A DNA stretch of 64,000 bases, taken from assembly GCA_903919125.1 (NCBI GenBank), contig CAIXGS010000048.1:43902-107901 (forward strand), written 5' to 3'. The notes beneath the pieces are model-generated. The model was not told where the DNA came from. It did no database searches and saw nothing but the letters and a program-made list of their open reading frames with translations. Source of the DNA: an uncultured Spartobacteria bacterium (GTDB lineage: Bacteria; Verrucomicrobiota; Verrucomicrobiia; Chthoniobacterales; Chthoniobacteraceae). The translations under genes were made by a program, and so were the position numbers. Positions 7,570 to 17,680 of the stretch are shown piece after piece (within the stretch, counting starts at the first letter, position 1; the number at the start of each line of letters is the position of its first letter).

Positions 7570-10476
7570 ATGCAATTTCCCAATGAACAGCGCCCAACAG
7601 CTGATTCCCCAGCGCTGGGCCAGACCCTTTTGGACGCTCAACTCAGCCCCTCGGACTCGTTCAGCAAAAGGCATTTGGGTTCCGACGCGAAGGCCATCCA
7701 GACTCTGCTTTCCAGCCTCTCCCTCCCCTCGATGGAGGCCCTCATCGCCGACACCGTGCCAGCGGCGATCCGCCTGCAAGCGCCGCTCCAACTTCCTCCC
7801 GCTAAGAGCGAAAGCGCTGCACTCGCCGAGCTGCGCCTACTCGCCAGCCGCAACACCCTTCATCGTAATTTTATAGGGCAGGGCTACTACGGTTGTCTCA
7901 CGCCTGCGCTCATTCAGCGTAACATTCTGGAGAACCCAGCGTGGTACACCGCCTACACTCCATACCAGGCGGAGATCGCGCAGGGTCGCCTTGAAGCCCT
8001 CGCAAACTTTCAGACCATGATCCTCGATCTGACTGGGATGGACGTGGCGAATGCGTCCCTCTTGGACGAGGCCACCGCCGCCGCCGAGGCGATTGCCATG
8101 GCCCATTCCGTCACAAAAACGCCCGACCCCACCACGATTTTCCTGGATGCCGCCTGCCATCCCCAGACGCTGGCCGTGGTCTCAACCCGGGCCGAGGCGC
8201 TCGGACTTCGCATCCTCATTGGAGACGCCTTCGAGTGCCCGCTGGATCAGGGCGTTTTTGCCGTGCTCGTTCAGGTGCCAGACACTCTCGGGACTATTCG
8301 CGATTTCACGGCACTCGCCGATAAAGCGCATGCCGTTGGCGCGCTCTGTATTGTGGCGGCCGATCCGCTGGCCCTCACGCTGATCACGCCGCCCGGCGAA
8401 TGGGGCGCAGATATTGCGATTGGCTCGACCCAGCGCTTTGGGGTGCCTATGGGTTTTGGCGGGCCGCACGCTGCTTATATTGCTACACGGGAACCGTTTA
8501 AGCGTACCCTTCCGGGCCGGCTGGTAGGTCTCTCCAAAGATTCACAAGGCCATCCGGCTTATCGTCTGGCGCTCCAAACTAGGGAGCAACACATCCGCCG
8601 CGACAAGGCGACGAGCAACATTTGTACCGCGCAAGTGCTTCTCGCTGTGATGGCTTCCATGTACGCCGTCTACCACGGTCCGGAGGGCTTGCGCACCATT
8701 GCACGGAGAATCCATGCCTTAACTGTCTTCCTGGCAAACGGACTCACTGCGGCAGGCCTGAAACTTCATGCGGGCACTTACTTCGATACGCTGACCATTT
8801 TAACTGAACCAGCTCAGCGGGATACACTTTTAGAAGCGGCTCTGAGCGCAGGGGTAAATCTGCGCTGCCTGGAGCAGGGCGTCGGGATTTCTCTGGACGA
8901 AACCTCCTCACTTTCGGACGTGAGCTTGCTGCTGTCCATTTTAGGGTGCGCCCCACAGGCCTCACTGGAAATAGGTGTGCCTGAGGCATTAAAGGCTGCA
9001 TCTGCGCTGGAAACGCGTCGCACCAGCTTTCTAAGCCATCCCGTTTTTCACAAATACCACACGGAGACCGAGATGCTGCGATATATTCGCAGCCTCGAAG
9101 CCAAAGACATTTCGCTGGTTCATTCCATGATTCCGTTGGGGTCTTGCACCATGAAACTCAACGCTACCAGCGAGATGCTACCGGTTTCGTGGCCTGAGTT
9201 TTCCGCGCTGCACCCCTTTTGCCCACCGGCTCAGGCTGCCGGTTATGCGGCCGTAATGGCAGATCTCGAGCGTTGGCTGGCGGAGATCACGGGCTTCGCC
9301 GCAGTGAGCCTCGAGCCCAACGCGGGCTCTCAAGGAGAATACGCAGGGTTGCTTGTCATCCGCGCGTTTCACAAAGCGAGAAACGAGGCGCATCGCGACG
9401 TCTGCCTGATTCCCACCAGCGCCCACGGTACCAACCCAGCTAGCGCCGTCATGGTGGGGATGCGTGTCGTGACCGTCGGCTGTGGAGAGGACGGCAATAT
9501 TGAGCTCGCAGACCTCCAGAGCAAGGTGGAGAAACATTCCCATGAGCTTGCGGCCCTGATGGTAACCTATCCCAGTACCCACGGAGTATTTGAAGAGGGG
9601 ATTCGGGAAATCTGCGCGCTCATCCACCAACACGGCGGCCAAGTGTACATGGACGGCGCCAACATGAACGCGCAAGTCGGTTTGTGTCGCCCCGGAGATT
9701 TTGGTGCGGATGTTTGCCATCTGAATTTGCACAAGACGTTCTGCATCCCGCACGGCGGAGGCGGTCCGGGCGTGGGCCCCATTGGCGTGGCGGCGCACCT
9801 CGCGCCCTACCTCTCGGAGAAACAGCGGGGCGGAGCCAAAGACAGAGCGGGAGCCGTTTGCGCGGTCCCGCAAGGGAGCGCGAGCATTTTGGTGATTCCG
9901 TGGATGTACCTTCGGATGATGGGCGCCGAGGGTTTGACGGACGCTACGAAGCTGGCAATTTTGAACGCGAATTACATGGCGCACCGACTGGATCCGTATT
10001 TCCCAGTGCTCTTCAAGGGTCGCACTGGCCGAGTCGCACACGAATGCATTTTGGATTTGCGAGGATTCAAGCTGACCACAGCGGAAGACGTGGCCAAGCG
10101 CCTCATGGATTACGGGTTCCATGCGCCGACCTTGAGCTGGCCAGTGGCGGGTACGCTGATGGTTGAGCCCACGGAGAGCGAATCCAAGGAGGAATTAGAC
10201 CGCTTTTGTGACGCGCTTATTGCGATCCATGCCGAGATGACGGCTGTCGAAAACGCGACGGCGCACCCGATTCACAACGTCTTAAAAAATGCGCCACACA
10301 CGGCCACCGCGGTTTGTTCGGATACGTGGGATCGTCCCTACTCGCGGGAAGTCGCCGCGTTTCCTGCTCCGTGGGTGCGCAGCCAAAAGGTATGGCCGGC
10401 GGTTGGGCGTATCGACAATGTCTGGGGCGACCGCAATTTGTTCTGTGCCTGCGCGCCCGTAGCGCCGACGGAGTGA
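7570..10476 (+). CDS. gcvP: Glycine dehydrogenase (decarboxylating), single-chain P-protein
   Basis: 968-residue PLP-dependent P-protein of the glycine cleavage system. It decarboxylates glycine and passes the aminomethyl group to the lipoyl H-protein. N- and C-terminal halves (GcvPA and GcvPB equivalents) are fused in one chain, the usual length for the fused form. The N-terminus [14 protein letters not shown] matches the family start. The PLP lysine is Lys722 in [16 protein letters not shown]. Upstream [14 protein letters not shown] and [10 protein letters not shown] are also diagnostic. ATG 7570 follows GAGAAG and gives a normal N-terminus; an in-frame GTG at 7459 would add 37 atypical residues. 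No gcvT or gcvH is adjacent. It ends 6 nt before the converging AlgH-like gene. Confidence 0.97.
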   Translation: MQFPNEQRPTADSPALGQTLLDAQLSPSDSFSKRHLGSDAKAIQTLLSSLSLPSMEALIADTVPAAIRLQAPLQLPPAKSESAALAELRLLASRNTLHRNFIGQGYYGCLTPALIQRNILENPAWYTAYTPYQAEIAQGRLEALANFQTMILDLTGMDVANASLLDEATAAAEAIAMAHSVTKTPDPTTIFLDAACHPQTLAVVSTRAEALGLRILIGDAFECPLDQGVFAVLVQVPDTLGTIRDFTALADKAHAVGALCIVAADPLALTLITPPGEWGADIAIGSTQRFGVPMGFGGPHAAYIATREPFKRTLPGRLVGLSKDSQGHPAYRLALQTREQHIRRDKATSNICTAQVLLAVMASMYAVYHGPEGLRTIARRIHALTVFLANGLTAAGLKLHAGTYFDTLTILTEPAQRDTLLEAALSAGVNLRCLEQGVGISLDETSSLSDVSLLLSILGCAPQASLEIGVPEALKAASALETRRTSFLSHPVFHKYHTETEMLRYIRSLEAKDISLVHSMIPLGSCTMKLNATSEMLPVSWPEFSALHPFCPPAQAAGYAAVMADLERWLAEITGFAAVSLEPNAGSQGEYAGLLVIRAFHKARNEAHRDVCLIPTSAHGTNPASAVMVGMRVVTVGCGEDGNIELADLQSKVEKHSHELAALMVTYPSTHGVFEEGIREICALIHQHGGQVYMDGANMNAQVGLCRPGDFGADVCHLNLHKTFCIPHGGGGPGVGPIGVAAHLAPYLSEKQRGGAKDRAGAVCAVPQGSASILVIPWMYLRMMGAEGLTDATKLAILNANYMAHRLDPYFPVLFKGRTGRVAHECILDLRGFKLTTAEDVAKRLMDYGFHAPTLSWPVAGTLMVEPTESESKEELDRFCDALIAIHAEMTAVENATAHPIHNVLKNAPHTATAVCSDTWDRPYSREVAAFPAPWVRSQKVWPAVGRIDNVWGDRNLFCACAPVAPTE

Positions 10477-10482
10477 GGACGC

Positions 10483-11064
10483 TTAGTTGTTACCCAAATT
10501 CTCGGGCGCCTCGGTGAGAAACTTGAAAAGCGGCCCGTGGGTGCGCACGAGGGTTCTCCACAATTCCATTTGTACGTCTGGGTTCAAAATCGTGGCATCA
10601 GGTTCGTGAACGACCCAGATGTTACGACTCAACTCGTTTTCTAGCTGCCCTTTACTCCAGCCCGTATAGCCCTCGAATACACGGAGAATAGCCCCTTCAT
10701 CTTCAACAACCGTGCGCGCAGTCTCGGGGTTTAAGTCGTGCCGCCAACTCCAAGAACCACCGTTGGGGTGTGCCGCGTCCGGGATCCAGCGGAAGGCCAC
10801 CATCAGCAACTGGTCTGTGGCAACCGGGCCACCCATATAGACGGGCGCCATCGCGAGGAGATCAAGGTCATCATCTGGCAGTAGTTCGTTCAACCGTTTG
10901 CCACTGGGGCGATTCAGGATGACGCCAAAGGAGCCGTCCTCTTCGTCATTGATCGAAACGAATATGATAGCCTGTTCAAAGTTTTCGTCCCTCATGCTCG
11001 GATGGGCCAACAATAGGGTTCCCGCCAAGGAGTTCGATTCAGGCTCAACGTAAGGCACGATCAA
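10483..11064 (-). CDS. AlgH/UPF0301 (YqgE) family protein
   Basis: Protein of about 193 residues of the AlgH/UPF0301 family, which has no settled biochemical role. Typical stretches are LAGTLLLAHPSMRDENFEQAI near the N-terminus and GVILNRPSG shortly after, with VYMGGPV in the middle. The start is uncertain: the family core begins right after residue 12, and only TTG 11064 or GTG 11058 precede it in frame, so a non-ATG start seems necessary. It converges tail to tail with gcvP (6 nt apart) and is read in the same direction as rsmD and the AsmA-like gene, with a 78-nt gap after rsmD. Confidence 0.88.
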   Translation of the reverse strand: MIVPYVEPESNSLAGTLLLAHPSMRDENFEQAIIFVSINDEEDGSFGVILNRPSGKRLNELLPDDDLDLLAMAPVYMGGPVATDQLLMVAFRWIPDAAHPNGGSWSWRHDLNPETARTVVEDEGAILRVFEGYTGWSKGQLENELSRNIWVVHEPDATILNPDVQMELWRTLVRTHGPLFKFLTEAPENLGNN

Positions 11065-11142
11065 ATTCTGCGAAATTCTCGGGCGAAGGCAAGCCTTGCA
11101 AAAAGTGATCCCGCAGGAACCTCAAGAGCCAGATCGCTATAA

Positions 11143-11727
11143 CTATTCGACACTCAACTCAGGAGTCATTCGCGATGTTCGCTTTACGAAAAAAAGCGTC
11201 TCCGTAGACCCGTAGCGCTTACGGCGCACGCACTCCCATTCTGAACACTCCGGCAACACCCATCGTTGGCCGACTTCCAGCACAAGCAGTCCGTTTTCCT
11301 GCAATGCCCCGAGGACACCCTGATTTCGAAGTAGTTCCGCCGCGAAATCGCGGGCCCCAGCGTCTTTTGCGTAGGGAGGGTCTGCAAAAATGAGGTCGAA
11401 CGCGGCGGTGCCTCCTTCCTTTTCGAGGAAACGGAACACGTCCATGCACAGGACATTAGCCTTGAGGCGCGTTTGTTTAAGGTTCTCCGCGATCACTTCG
11501 CAGGCTTTTCGATCGGCTTCCACGAGCGTCGCACTTTCAGCGCCACGACTCAGCGCCTCGATGGCGAGAGAACCAGTCCCAGCAAACAGATCCAGCACTC
11601 GTGCCCCCACGGTCGCCTCTCCCAAACTTGAAAAAATGGCACCGCGCACCATGTCCATAGTGGGACGCAGTTCAGTTTTTGGGAGGCGCAGGGGAATCCC
11701 GCCAGCACTGCCTGCAATCACGCGCAT
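11143..11727 (-). CDS. rsmD: 16S rRNA (guanine(966)-N2)-methyltransferase
   Basis: 194-residue SAM-dependent methyltransferase that modifies G966 of 16S rRNA. The N-terminus RVIAGSAGGIPLRLPK followed by RPTMDMVRGAIF is characteristic of RsmD. Motif I is VLDLFAGTGSL (44-54) and the N6/N2 methyltransferase signature DPPY is at 116-119. Length matches the family. ATG 11727 is the natural start. It lies 12 nt downstream of the AsmA-like gene and probably shares its transcript. Confidence 0.94.
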   Translation of the reverse strand: MRVIAGSAGGIPLRLPKTELRPTMDMVRGAIFSSLGEATVGARVLDLFAGTGSLAIEALSRGAESATLVEADRKACEVIAENLKQTRLKANVLCMDVFRFLEKEGGTAAFDLIFADPPYAKDAGARDFAAELLRNQGVLGALQENGLLVLEVGQRWVLPECSEWECVRRKRYGSTETLFFVKRTSRMTPELSVE

Positions 11728-11739
11728 CGGAAGAGTTGG

Positions 11740-13164
11740 CTACGGGTGGGATTTTGAGTCGCGGTTTGGATCGCGGGGCGCCTCGGTGGATTCCGCAGAG
11801 GGCGCTGGTTTAGTTTCCTTGGCGTCAGGCGCTTCCGCTTTGCGCGGCTTGAGAAAGCCACCCAATAAGCCACCCACGAGTTTGCCCAAATCTCCCCCAA
11901 CCACCCGCTCCATTAAATCGGTCTTGGGATTCTGCGCAGTGCCCGTCACTTGAAACGCCACGGATTGCCGCCCGTCAGCGTCCGGCGCAGTAAACCTACC
12001 GCCCAGCAACTGCCCCATCTTCCCGCCAAGGAGGCGTCCTGGTAAGGTTAGCTGGGCATTGAGCTCCAACTCGCCTGAGAATCCGGCGCGACCCGGCGCT
12101 GAAAAGACGATGTCGCCACCGTTCAAATTGAAAGGGTCCAGCCAGAGGGAGCCCTCCCCGATGCGGAAGCGAACCTCGGCAAGCTGTAATTTTAACGTTG
12201 CAAGCTCCTGAATCTGAAATATTTGTCCAATAGATTTTAATAACTGAAGCTTGGGCATTGTCCCCTCTCGGATGTCTAGACGCCCGCCTCCAACCCAAGA
12301 CTTCTGATCCAGCCAAGGCCCCCGTAATTCCAAGGCGCCCTCGGCTGCCCCACTCAAGCGGGTGCCTGGCAATTCCTCGCTCATCACCGCCAAGTCCACG
12401 CCCGTACCGCTGAGCTGCAATGTGAAAGGCTGCATGTCCGCCATACCCCACTCTGCACTTCCCTCGACGAGCCCGCCGCCGCAATGCGCCGTAAAATGTT
12501 TGGCGTAAAGCGTTTGATTTAAACATTCGAGACTGCTTTGAAATCCTGTAAGGGCGACCATCTCCAAAAAGGTGCCCTGTTTGATATGCAACTCTCCTTC
12601 GCTTTTCCCGCCACCCACCGCTCGAAGGGAGATATCGACTCCGGCCATCTGCATTTTGCTGCGACCATCCGCGCGCTGCCAATCCAACGAGGCGTTGGTC
12701 ACGGTCAGTTCGCGCAAGGACGTGAGCGGATTTCTCAGAAAAAACGGAGAAGGCCCGCCGCTGGAAGTTTCCTTTTGCGCAGCGGCGTCCCCAGTTGGAG
12801 CAGTTCCAGCGGGTACAGGGGCCGGTTCCAGACGCACAAGACGCAGATCGGTAACGTTTAACGAAGAGAAAACGATATTCCCTTTTAAAAGCGGCAGCAA
12901 CCGAAGCTGTAGGCTGATCTCGCGAGCCGAAAGCGAATCGCCGCTCGTATTAAAAGCCGTGAAGTTGCCCAAGTCCGTCGCGCCAAGAATACCGGGCCGA
13001 AACGACTCGAAACGCACTTCCATTTGCAAAGCACGGGAAAGGCGCTCTCTGATCTGATTCTGCATCAGATCACTGCGCAAAAGGGCCCCGGCACTGAGCA
13101 GGCCGACAACCAGAAGCACTGCGAGACCGACCAGCGCGGTTAAAATTACCTTGGAAGAACTCAT
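11740..13164 (-). CDS. AsmA-like membrane-anchored protein
   Basis: 474-residue protein with one N-terminal membrane segment (VILTALVGLAVLLVVGLLSAGALL) and a long beta-rich periplasmic part, as in AsmA/TamB-like proteins involved in outer-membrane lipid homeostasis. The first post-membrane residues (MQNQIRERLSRALQMEVRFESF) resemble the start of AsmA domains. Near the C-terminus FQVTGTAQNPKTDL is the recurrent AsmA_2 ending, followed by a Gly-rich stretch and a charged, proline-rich tail. ATG 13164 begins just before the membrane segment; an in-frame GTG at 13194 adds ten residues. It is divergent from the lipid kinase gene (55 nt between starts) and probably co-transcribed with rsmD. Confidence 0.8.
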   Translation of the reverse strand: MSSSKVILTALVGLAVLLVVGLLSAGALLRSDLMQNQIRERLSRALQMEVRFESFRPGILGATDLGNFTAFNTSGDSLSAREISLQLRLLPLLKGNIVFSSLNVTDLRLVRLEPAPVPAGTAPTGDAAAQKETSSGGPSPFFLRNPLTSLRELTVTNASLDWQRADGRSKMQMAGVDISLRAVGGGKSEGELHIKQGTFLEMVALTGFQSSLECLNQTLYAKHFTAHCGGGLVEGSAEWGMADMQPFTLQLSGTGVDLAVMSEELPGTRLSGAAEGALELRGPWLDQKSWVGGGRLDIREGTMPKLQLLKSIGQIFQIQELATLKLQLAEVRFRIGEGSLWLDPFNLNGGDIVFSAPGRAGFSGELELNAQLTLPGRLLGGKMGQLLGGRFTAPDADGRQSVAFQVTGTAQNPKTDLMERVVGGDLGKLVGGLLGGFLKPRKAEAPDAKETKPAPSAESTEAPRDPNRDSKSHP

Positions 13165-13219
13165 CGCTGCTTTCACGTTACTCAGGTGAAGCACGTTGAA
13201 AAGGGGGAAGGCTAATCTT

Positions 13220-14095
13220 TTGAAAGATCACTGCATCATTTTGAATCCGGCGGCCCGAATTGCGCGACGGAAGCGCGTTGCAGAGCGGCTCGTGCCGTTG
13301 GCCCGCGAGGCTTGCATACGGCTCACGGAGAGTCCGGGCCATGCTACGGAGTTGGCGAGGATAGCGGTGGCAGAGGGCTTCAAAACGATTGTCGCTGGCG
13401 GCGGTGATGGGACGGTCAACGAAGTGCTGCGAGGCATCGCTGGGGCGCAGGTGCGTCTGGGTGTGCTGCCGCTGGGGACGATGAACGTTTTTGCGAGGGA
13501 GTTGGCGCTGCCGCTAAAGTGGGAGGCGGCTTGGGAGCGAATTTTGCGCGGCAATTCCCGCTGGGTGGATATGGGTTGGGTCAACGGGGCGCCGATCGCG
13601 CAGTTGGCTGGGGTGGGGTTCGACGCGGAAGTCGTGGAATCGGTGAGCGCGCGTTGGAAGTTGTATGCTGGGCCGCTAGCCTATGTGGCGGCGGCGTGTC
13701 GCAGGTTGGGGCGGCCACTTCCTCGTTTGACGGCGCAGGCTGCGGAGATCGGGACGCTCCCGGCCGCGTGGGTGCTGGTCGGGCTGGGCCGTTACTACGG
13801 AGGACCTTTCACGGTCTTTCCGCGCGGCAGCAATACCAACGGTCTTTTGGACGTCGTGGTGGTGGAGTCTTTTGATCCGAAAAAGGCGCTGAGCAGTCTG
13901 ACACGTCTCGCGTGGGCGGGCCACACACAGCTGCAGGGCATTACGTATTTTCAAACCTCCAAGCTTTTGGTGCAAAGCAGCGCCGCGTCTCCGTCCGCGC
14001 TGCAGCAGCCTGCGTTGGAAGTAGACGGGGAATGGCGCGGCCGAGGGGCGGTGGAGTTCGGCGTGACGCCTCGCGGCCTATGCGTCGCGGTGTGA
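13220..14095 (+). CDS. Diacylglycerol kinase-like lipid kinase (YegS/DgkB type)
   Basis: 291-residue lipid kinase of the DAGK catalytic family. The N-terminal ILNPAA (7-12) and the nucleotide-binding GGGDGTVNEV (60-69) are diagnostic, with GVLPLGTMNVFAREL following, the substrate-site region. The C-terminal half is beta-rich and contains LEVDGEWRG, the family's conserved Asp-Gly element. Members phosphorylate diacylglycerol or related lipids at the inner face of the membrane. TTG 13220 is preferred because GGGGGAAGG sits 8 nt upstream; an in-frame TTG at 13196 would add eight residues. It shares a divergent promoter region with the AsmA-like gene, another envelope-lipid candidate. Confidence 0.87.
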   Translation: MKDHCIILNPAARIARRKRVAERLVPLAREACIRLTESPGHATELARIAVAEGFKTIVAGGGDGTVNEVLRGIAGAQVRLGVLPLGTMNVFARELALPLKWEAAWERILRGNSRWVDMGWVNGAPIAQLAGVGFDAEVVESVSARWKLYAGPLAYVAAACRRLGRPLPRLTAQAAEIGTLPAAWVLVGLGRYYGGPFTVFPRGSNTNGLLDVVVVESFDPKKALSSLTRLAWAGHTQLQGITYFQTSKLLVQSSAASPSALQQPALEVDGEWRGRGAVEFGVTPRGLCVAV

Positions 14096-14145
14096 GTCGG
14101 TTCAGAAGACGGCTCTCACCGAGGAGCTCGACGAAGGCAGCGGCA

Positions 14146-14871
14146 CTACTTCAGCGCCGCGAGCTGCAGACGGGCGGCGTGCCACATGAAACCGGGGCCG
14201 GAGCGATCGGCGGCCTCCCCGTCAAACAAGGCTACAGCTTCTTGGAGCCACTTGATCCCTAAAGCTTTATCGCCGAACAACGCCTCATATAGACCTGCGT
14301 AATACTTCGCAAAAAACTGCACCTGCCGCGTGTGGCCCAAGCCTTTTTCATCGAGTTGAGCAAAAAGTGCTGCAGCAGTTAATTTGCCTTCCAGCATCTC
14401 GTAGATTCCTGGAAAGGGTTCGCGATCAAACTGAGTGTAAACCAAAAGTCCCTTGCGAGCCGCCTCAACTCCCTCGGCACGCGCCTGACAGAAGAATTTC
14501 CACACGCCGTTTTCACGATCCCGCCCATCGTAGGCGTGATACTTCTCAAACTGGGCGGCGGCAGCAGCGAACTTGCCACAGAAATAGTAAGCGATCCCAA
14601 GTCTCCAATGAGGAGCGTCTTGTGTGGGATCTAGCGCGATCATGCCTTCGTAATCTGCGACCGCATTGGCGAATTTGCCTAGGAAGAGACGGGCATCACC
14701 GCGCTTAGAAAGTAGACTGACAGATTTGGGAGTCTTGGCGATTACCGCGCTGATGGTGCGCTCCTGATCATCGAACTGCTCATCCAAGGTCGCAGCCGCG
14801 AGTTCGCCGGACACGCTGAGTGCACGGAAAACCGAAGCCGAAAGTAGAAACTTCAGCGGTCTAGGGAGCAT
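14146..14871 (-). CDS. TPR-containing protein
   Basis: 241-residue protein with tetratricopeptide-like helical pairs: residues ~48-80 (SVSLLSKRGDARLFLGKFANAVADYEGMIALDP), then APHWRLGIAYYFCGKFAAAAAQFEKY, and a later KWLQEAVALF. A short hydrophobic N-terminus (PLKFLLSASVFRALSVSG) may be a signal peptide. TPR domains bind partners; none is suggested by the neighbours. The gene converges with the lipid kinase gene and is divergent from msrA. No specific function can be assigned. Confidence 0.75.
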   Translation of the reverse strand: MLPRPLKFLLSASVFRALSVSGELAAATLDEQFDDQERTISAVIAKTPKSVSLLSKRGDARLFLGKFANAVADYEGMIALDPTQDAPHWRLGIAYYFCGKFAAAAAQFEKYHAYDGRDRENGVWKFFCQARAEGVEAARKGLLVYTQFDREPFPGIYEMLEGKLTAAALFAQLDEKGLGHTRQVQFFAKYYAGLYEALFGDKALGIKWLQEAVALFDGEAADRSGPGFMWHAARLQLAALK

Positions 14872-14968
14872 TCCAGAGCTTATCGCCGAAATAAGGAAGA
14901 GCTCAAGTGGGAACGCTATCTGAACGCGCTTCTCTTAAGGCGCAAATCAGTTTACTCTAGTGAAATCT

Positions 14969-15592
14969 ATGAAAGTGCTGTTCCCCGCCCTATTGCTCAC
15001 TTTATCTGCCATGACTTTATCTGCTGTTGAATCGGCGGTACCTGCCGCTACGAAACAAACCGAACGCATCACCTTCGGTGGCGGCTGTTTTTGGTGCATT
15101 GAAGCGGTGTTTCAGCGCCTTAAAGGTGTGACGGCTGTCGCCAGCGGTTATGCCGGGGGCCAGATCGCAAACCCAACGTACAAACAAGTTTGTACAGGAG
15201 AAACCGGTCACGCGGAGGTGGTACAATTGGAGTTTGAGCCTTCAGTGGTATCTTACGAAAAACTACTCGATGTGTTCTGGGCCGCGCACGACCCGACCTC
15301 GTTAAACCGGCAGGGAAATGATCACGGAACGCAATACCGGTCGGTCATCTTCTTCGAAGGTGAAAAGCAGAAGGCGCTGGCTGAGAAATCTAAGGCGACC
15401 GCGCAAAAGGATTACATGCTGCCCATCGTCACGGAGATCTCACCGCTCACAAAGTTTTATAAAGCCGAAGATTATCATCAAAACTATTACAATTTGAACG
15501 GCACCAAAAACGGCTATTGTGCGGTAGTGATTACGCCCAAGCTTCAAAAACTGTTGCACAAGGGATTGATTGAGGAAACACCCGCCAAATGA
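14969..15592 (+). CDS. msrA: Peptide-methionine (S)-S-oxide reductase, exported
   Basis: 207-residue enzyme that reduces methionine S-sulfoxide in proteins. The catalytic motif GGGCFWC is at 37-43 with the nucleophile at Cys40, and [21 protein letters not shown] and the final [10 protein letters not shown] are all family signatures. An N-terminal segment ([23 protein letters not shown]) looks like a signal peptide, so repair probably takes place in the periplasm. The start is ATG 14969; GTG 14960 is an alternative three codons upstream. Its stop overlaps the start of the YhbY-like gene (ATGA), a sign of coupled translation. Confidence 0.95.
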   Translation: MKVLFPALLLTLSAMTLSAVESAVPAATKQTERITFGGGCFWCIEAVFQRLKGVTAVASGYAGGQIANPTYKQVCTGETGHAEVVQLEFEPSVVSYEKLLDVFWAAHDPTSLNRQGNDHGTQYRSVIFFEGEKQKALAEKSKATAQKDYMLPIVTEISPLTKFYKAEDYHQNYYNLNGTKNGYCAVVITPKLQKLLHKGLIEETPAK

Positions 15593-15897
15593 CCGCGACA
15601 TCCGCCACAACCCACTTGCCAATACCTCTCACCGGTGCAGAAAAACGCGCCCTGAGAGCCCGCGCGCAACTGTTGGACGCGGTCGTGCGCGTTGGCCACG
15701 CTGGGGTCACTGACGCAGTAGTCGCGAGCCTGGATGAGGCACTACTTCAGCACGGTCTGGTGAAGGTGCGCTTCGCGGAGTTTAAAGAACAGCGTGACGA
15801 ACTCGCTTCGCAATTGGCTCAACGCACGACGAGCCACTTAGTCCAGCAGGTGGGCAATGTGGCGGTGTTTTTCAGGGCACAAGAGTCTATAGACTAG
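15589..15897 (+). CDS. CRS1-YhbY (CRM) domain RNA-binding protein
   Basis: 102-residue protein made almost entirely of a CRM/YhbY domain, an RNA-binding fold linked to pre-50S ribosomal particles. Diagnostic features are [28 protein letters not shown] and the following LVKVRF segment, ending with [10 protein letters not shown]. It starts on the ATG that overlaps the msrA stop, so it is the second gene of a two-gene unit. It is followed 98 nt later by leuA on the same strand. Confidence 0.88.
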   Translation: MTATSATTHLPIPLTGAEKRALRARAQLLDAVVRVGHAGVTDAVVASLDEALLQHGLVKVRFAEFKEQRDELASQLAQRTTSHLVQQVGNVAVFFRAQESID

Positions 15898-15995
15898 AGC
15901 CCTCCGCCCGCTGGAGCGCTGAGTTCTACCCAGCATTCCCTTGTTCGCCCGATTAGATGCCGAGCTGGAGCCCGGCACCCACACAGAAACTTTTT

Positions 15996-17675
15996 ATGAT
16001 CTTGGATCCCAGCCGCAAATACCGCGCTTACCCGCCCATCTCCTTGCCCAATCGACAATGGCCCAGCCGGACGCTTTCCCACGCGCCGATCTGGTGCAGC
16101 GTTGACCTGCGCGACGGTAATCAGGCGCTCGCAGTTCCGATGAACGTCTCCCAAAAGCTGGAGCTTTTTGACGCCTTGGTGCGCTGCGGTTTCAAGGAAA
16201 TCGAAGTCGGCTTCCCTGCCGCTTCCAACACGGAATTCGCGTTTATGCGTCGTCTTATTGAAGACGGTCGTATTCCAGAAGATGTTACTGTTCAGGTTCT
16301 TGTGCAGGCGCGTGAGGATCTCATTCAGCGCACCGTCGAATCTCTCGCGGGAGTGCGCAAGGGCATCATTCACCTCTACAATTCCACCTCTCCCGCCCAA
16401 CGCCGTATCGTGTTCGGTTTAGAAAAGCCGCAAATTGTCGAGATGGCGCGCAAGGGCACGCGTTGGATCAAGGAGCGTCTACCGAGTTTGGCGGGATCGG
16501 ACATCCGGCTGGAATACTCGCCGGAAAGTTTCTCCGCGACTGAGGTCGAATTTTCGCTAGAAGTCTGCGAGGCGGTGATGGCGGAATGGGGCCCCACCCC
16601 AGAACGGAAGGTCATTTTGAACCTGCCCGACACTGTCGAAGTCGCCATGCCCAACGTGTACGCGGACCAGATTGAGTGGTTTTGTACGCATCTCAAAAAC
16701 CGAGACGCGGCGATCATCAGCGTCCACACGCACAACGATCGGGGCACGGGCACGGCGGCGACGGAATTGGCTCTGCTGGCTGGTGCGGAGCGCGTGGAGG
16801 GGACTCTTTTTGGCAACGGGGAACGTACAGGCAATCTGGACATCATCACCGTAGCCCTGAATTTATACATGCACGGGATCGCGCCGGAGTTGGATTTTTC
16901 GAAGATCAACGCTTTGAGGGATGTGTACGAGCGTTGCACCGGAATGCACGTACCACCGCGGCACCCTTACGCGGGAGAGTTGGTGTTTACGGCGTTTTCG
17001 GGATCGCATCAGGATGCCATTCGCAAGGGTTTGACGCAGTGGGAAGGCGAGGCAGGGGAAGCAGGGAAGGCGATTTGGGACATCCCTTATCTCACGATTG
17101 ATCCGTCGGATTTGGGTCGGGAATACCGGGAGGTCATTCGCGTCAACAGCCAGTCGGGAAAAGGCGGGGTGGCGTACTTGTTGGAAAGCGAGTTCGGGAT
17201 TGAGCTGCCCAAGGATATGCAGCGCGAGTTCGGACCGTTGGCTAACGACGCAGTAGACGCGCTCGGGAGAGAGGTCACTGCAGAAGAATTAAAGACGATG
17301 TTTTGGAAGGAATACGTGGACCGGCGGGCTCCGTTGGAATTGCACCACTTCCACGCAGACGGCGTCTCCGGCGTGTTTCGCTGCCGAGCGAGTCTACGGC
17401 GAAACGGAGCGGAACTTGCGGTGACAGGGGAGGGCAACGGGCCGATAGCCGCGTTCGTGAGCGGACTGGCCCACGCGGGCGTGGCTCCGTTTGAGGTGGT
17501 GGATTACCGGCAGGCCGCCTTAGGGAGCGGGACGGAGGCCAGCGCTATTTCCTTCGTCAAAATTCGTACGCCCGAAGGCCGCGAAGTTTGGGGAGCGGGG
17601 GTGAACACGCACATTCAATTAGCGTCCATCGAAGGAGTGCTCAGCGCCTTGAACCGCGCGCAAGCCAGCCGCTAA
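15996..17675 (+). CDS. leuA: 2-isopropylmalate synthase
   Basis: 559-residue enzyme condensing acetyl-CoA with 2-ketoisovalerate, the first committed step of leucine biosynthesis. The HMGL-like barrel contains SVDLRDGNQAL (35-45) and HTHNDRGTG from His244, supplying the catalytic metal ligands; LFGNGERTGNLD is also conserved. The C-terminal LeuA dimer/allosteric domain is present (VNTHIQLASIEGVLSALNR). ATG 15996 gives the family N-terminus (DPSRKYRAYPPISLP); the longer frame upstream adds 13 residues without support. Length fits the long class of LeuA. The ATG follows a T-rich leader. The QueD-like gene begins 5 nt after its stop. Confidence 0.96.
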   Translation: MILDPSRKYRAYPPISLPNRQWPSRTLSHAPIWCSVDLRDGNQALAVPMNVSQKLELFDALVRCGFKEIEVGFPAASNTEFAFMRRLIEDGRIPEDVTVQVLVQAREDLIQRTVESLAGVRKGIIHLYNSTSPAQRRIVFGLEKPQIVEMARKGTRWIKERLPSLAGSDIRLEYSPESFSATEVEFSLEVCEAVMAEWGPTPERKVILNLPDTVEVAMPNVYADQIEWFCTHLKNRDAAIISVHTHNDRGTGTAATELALLAGAERVEGTLFGNGERTGNLDIITVALNLYMHGIAPELDFSKINALRDVYERCTGMHVPPRHPYAGELVFTAFSGSHQDAIRKGLTQWEGEAGEAGKAIWDIPYLTIDPSDLGREYREVIRVNSQSGKGGVAYLLESEFGIELPKDMQREFGPLANDAVDALGREVTAEELKTMFWKEYVDRRAPLELHHFHADGVSGVFRCRASLRRNGAELAVTGEGNGPIAAFVSGLAHAGVAPFEVVDYRQAALGSGTEASAISFVKIRTPEGREVWGAGVNTHIQLASIEGVLSALNRAQASR

Positions 17676-17680
17676 CGACC

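Noticed and set aside
9178..10122. 314-codon minus-strand frame
   Set aside because: It lies wholly inside gcvP, opposite the conserved PLP-binding half, and has no family features.
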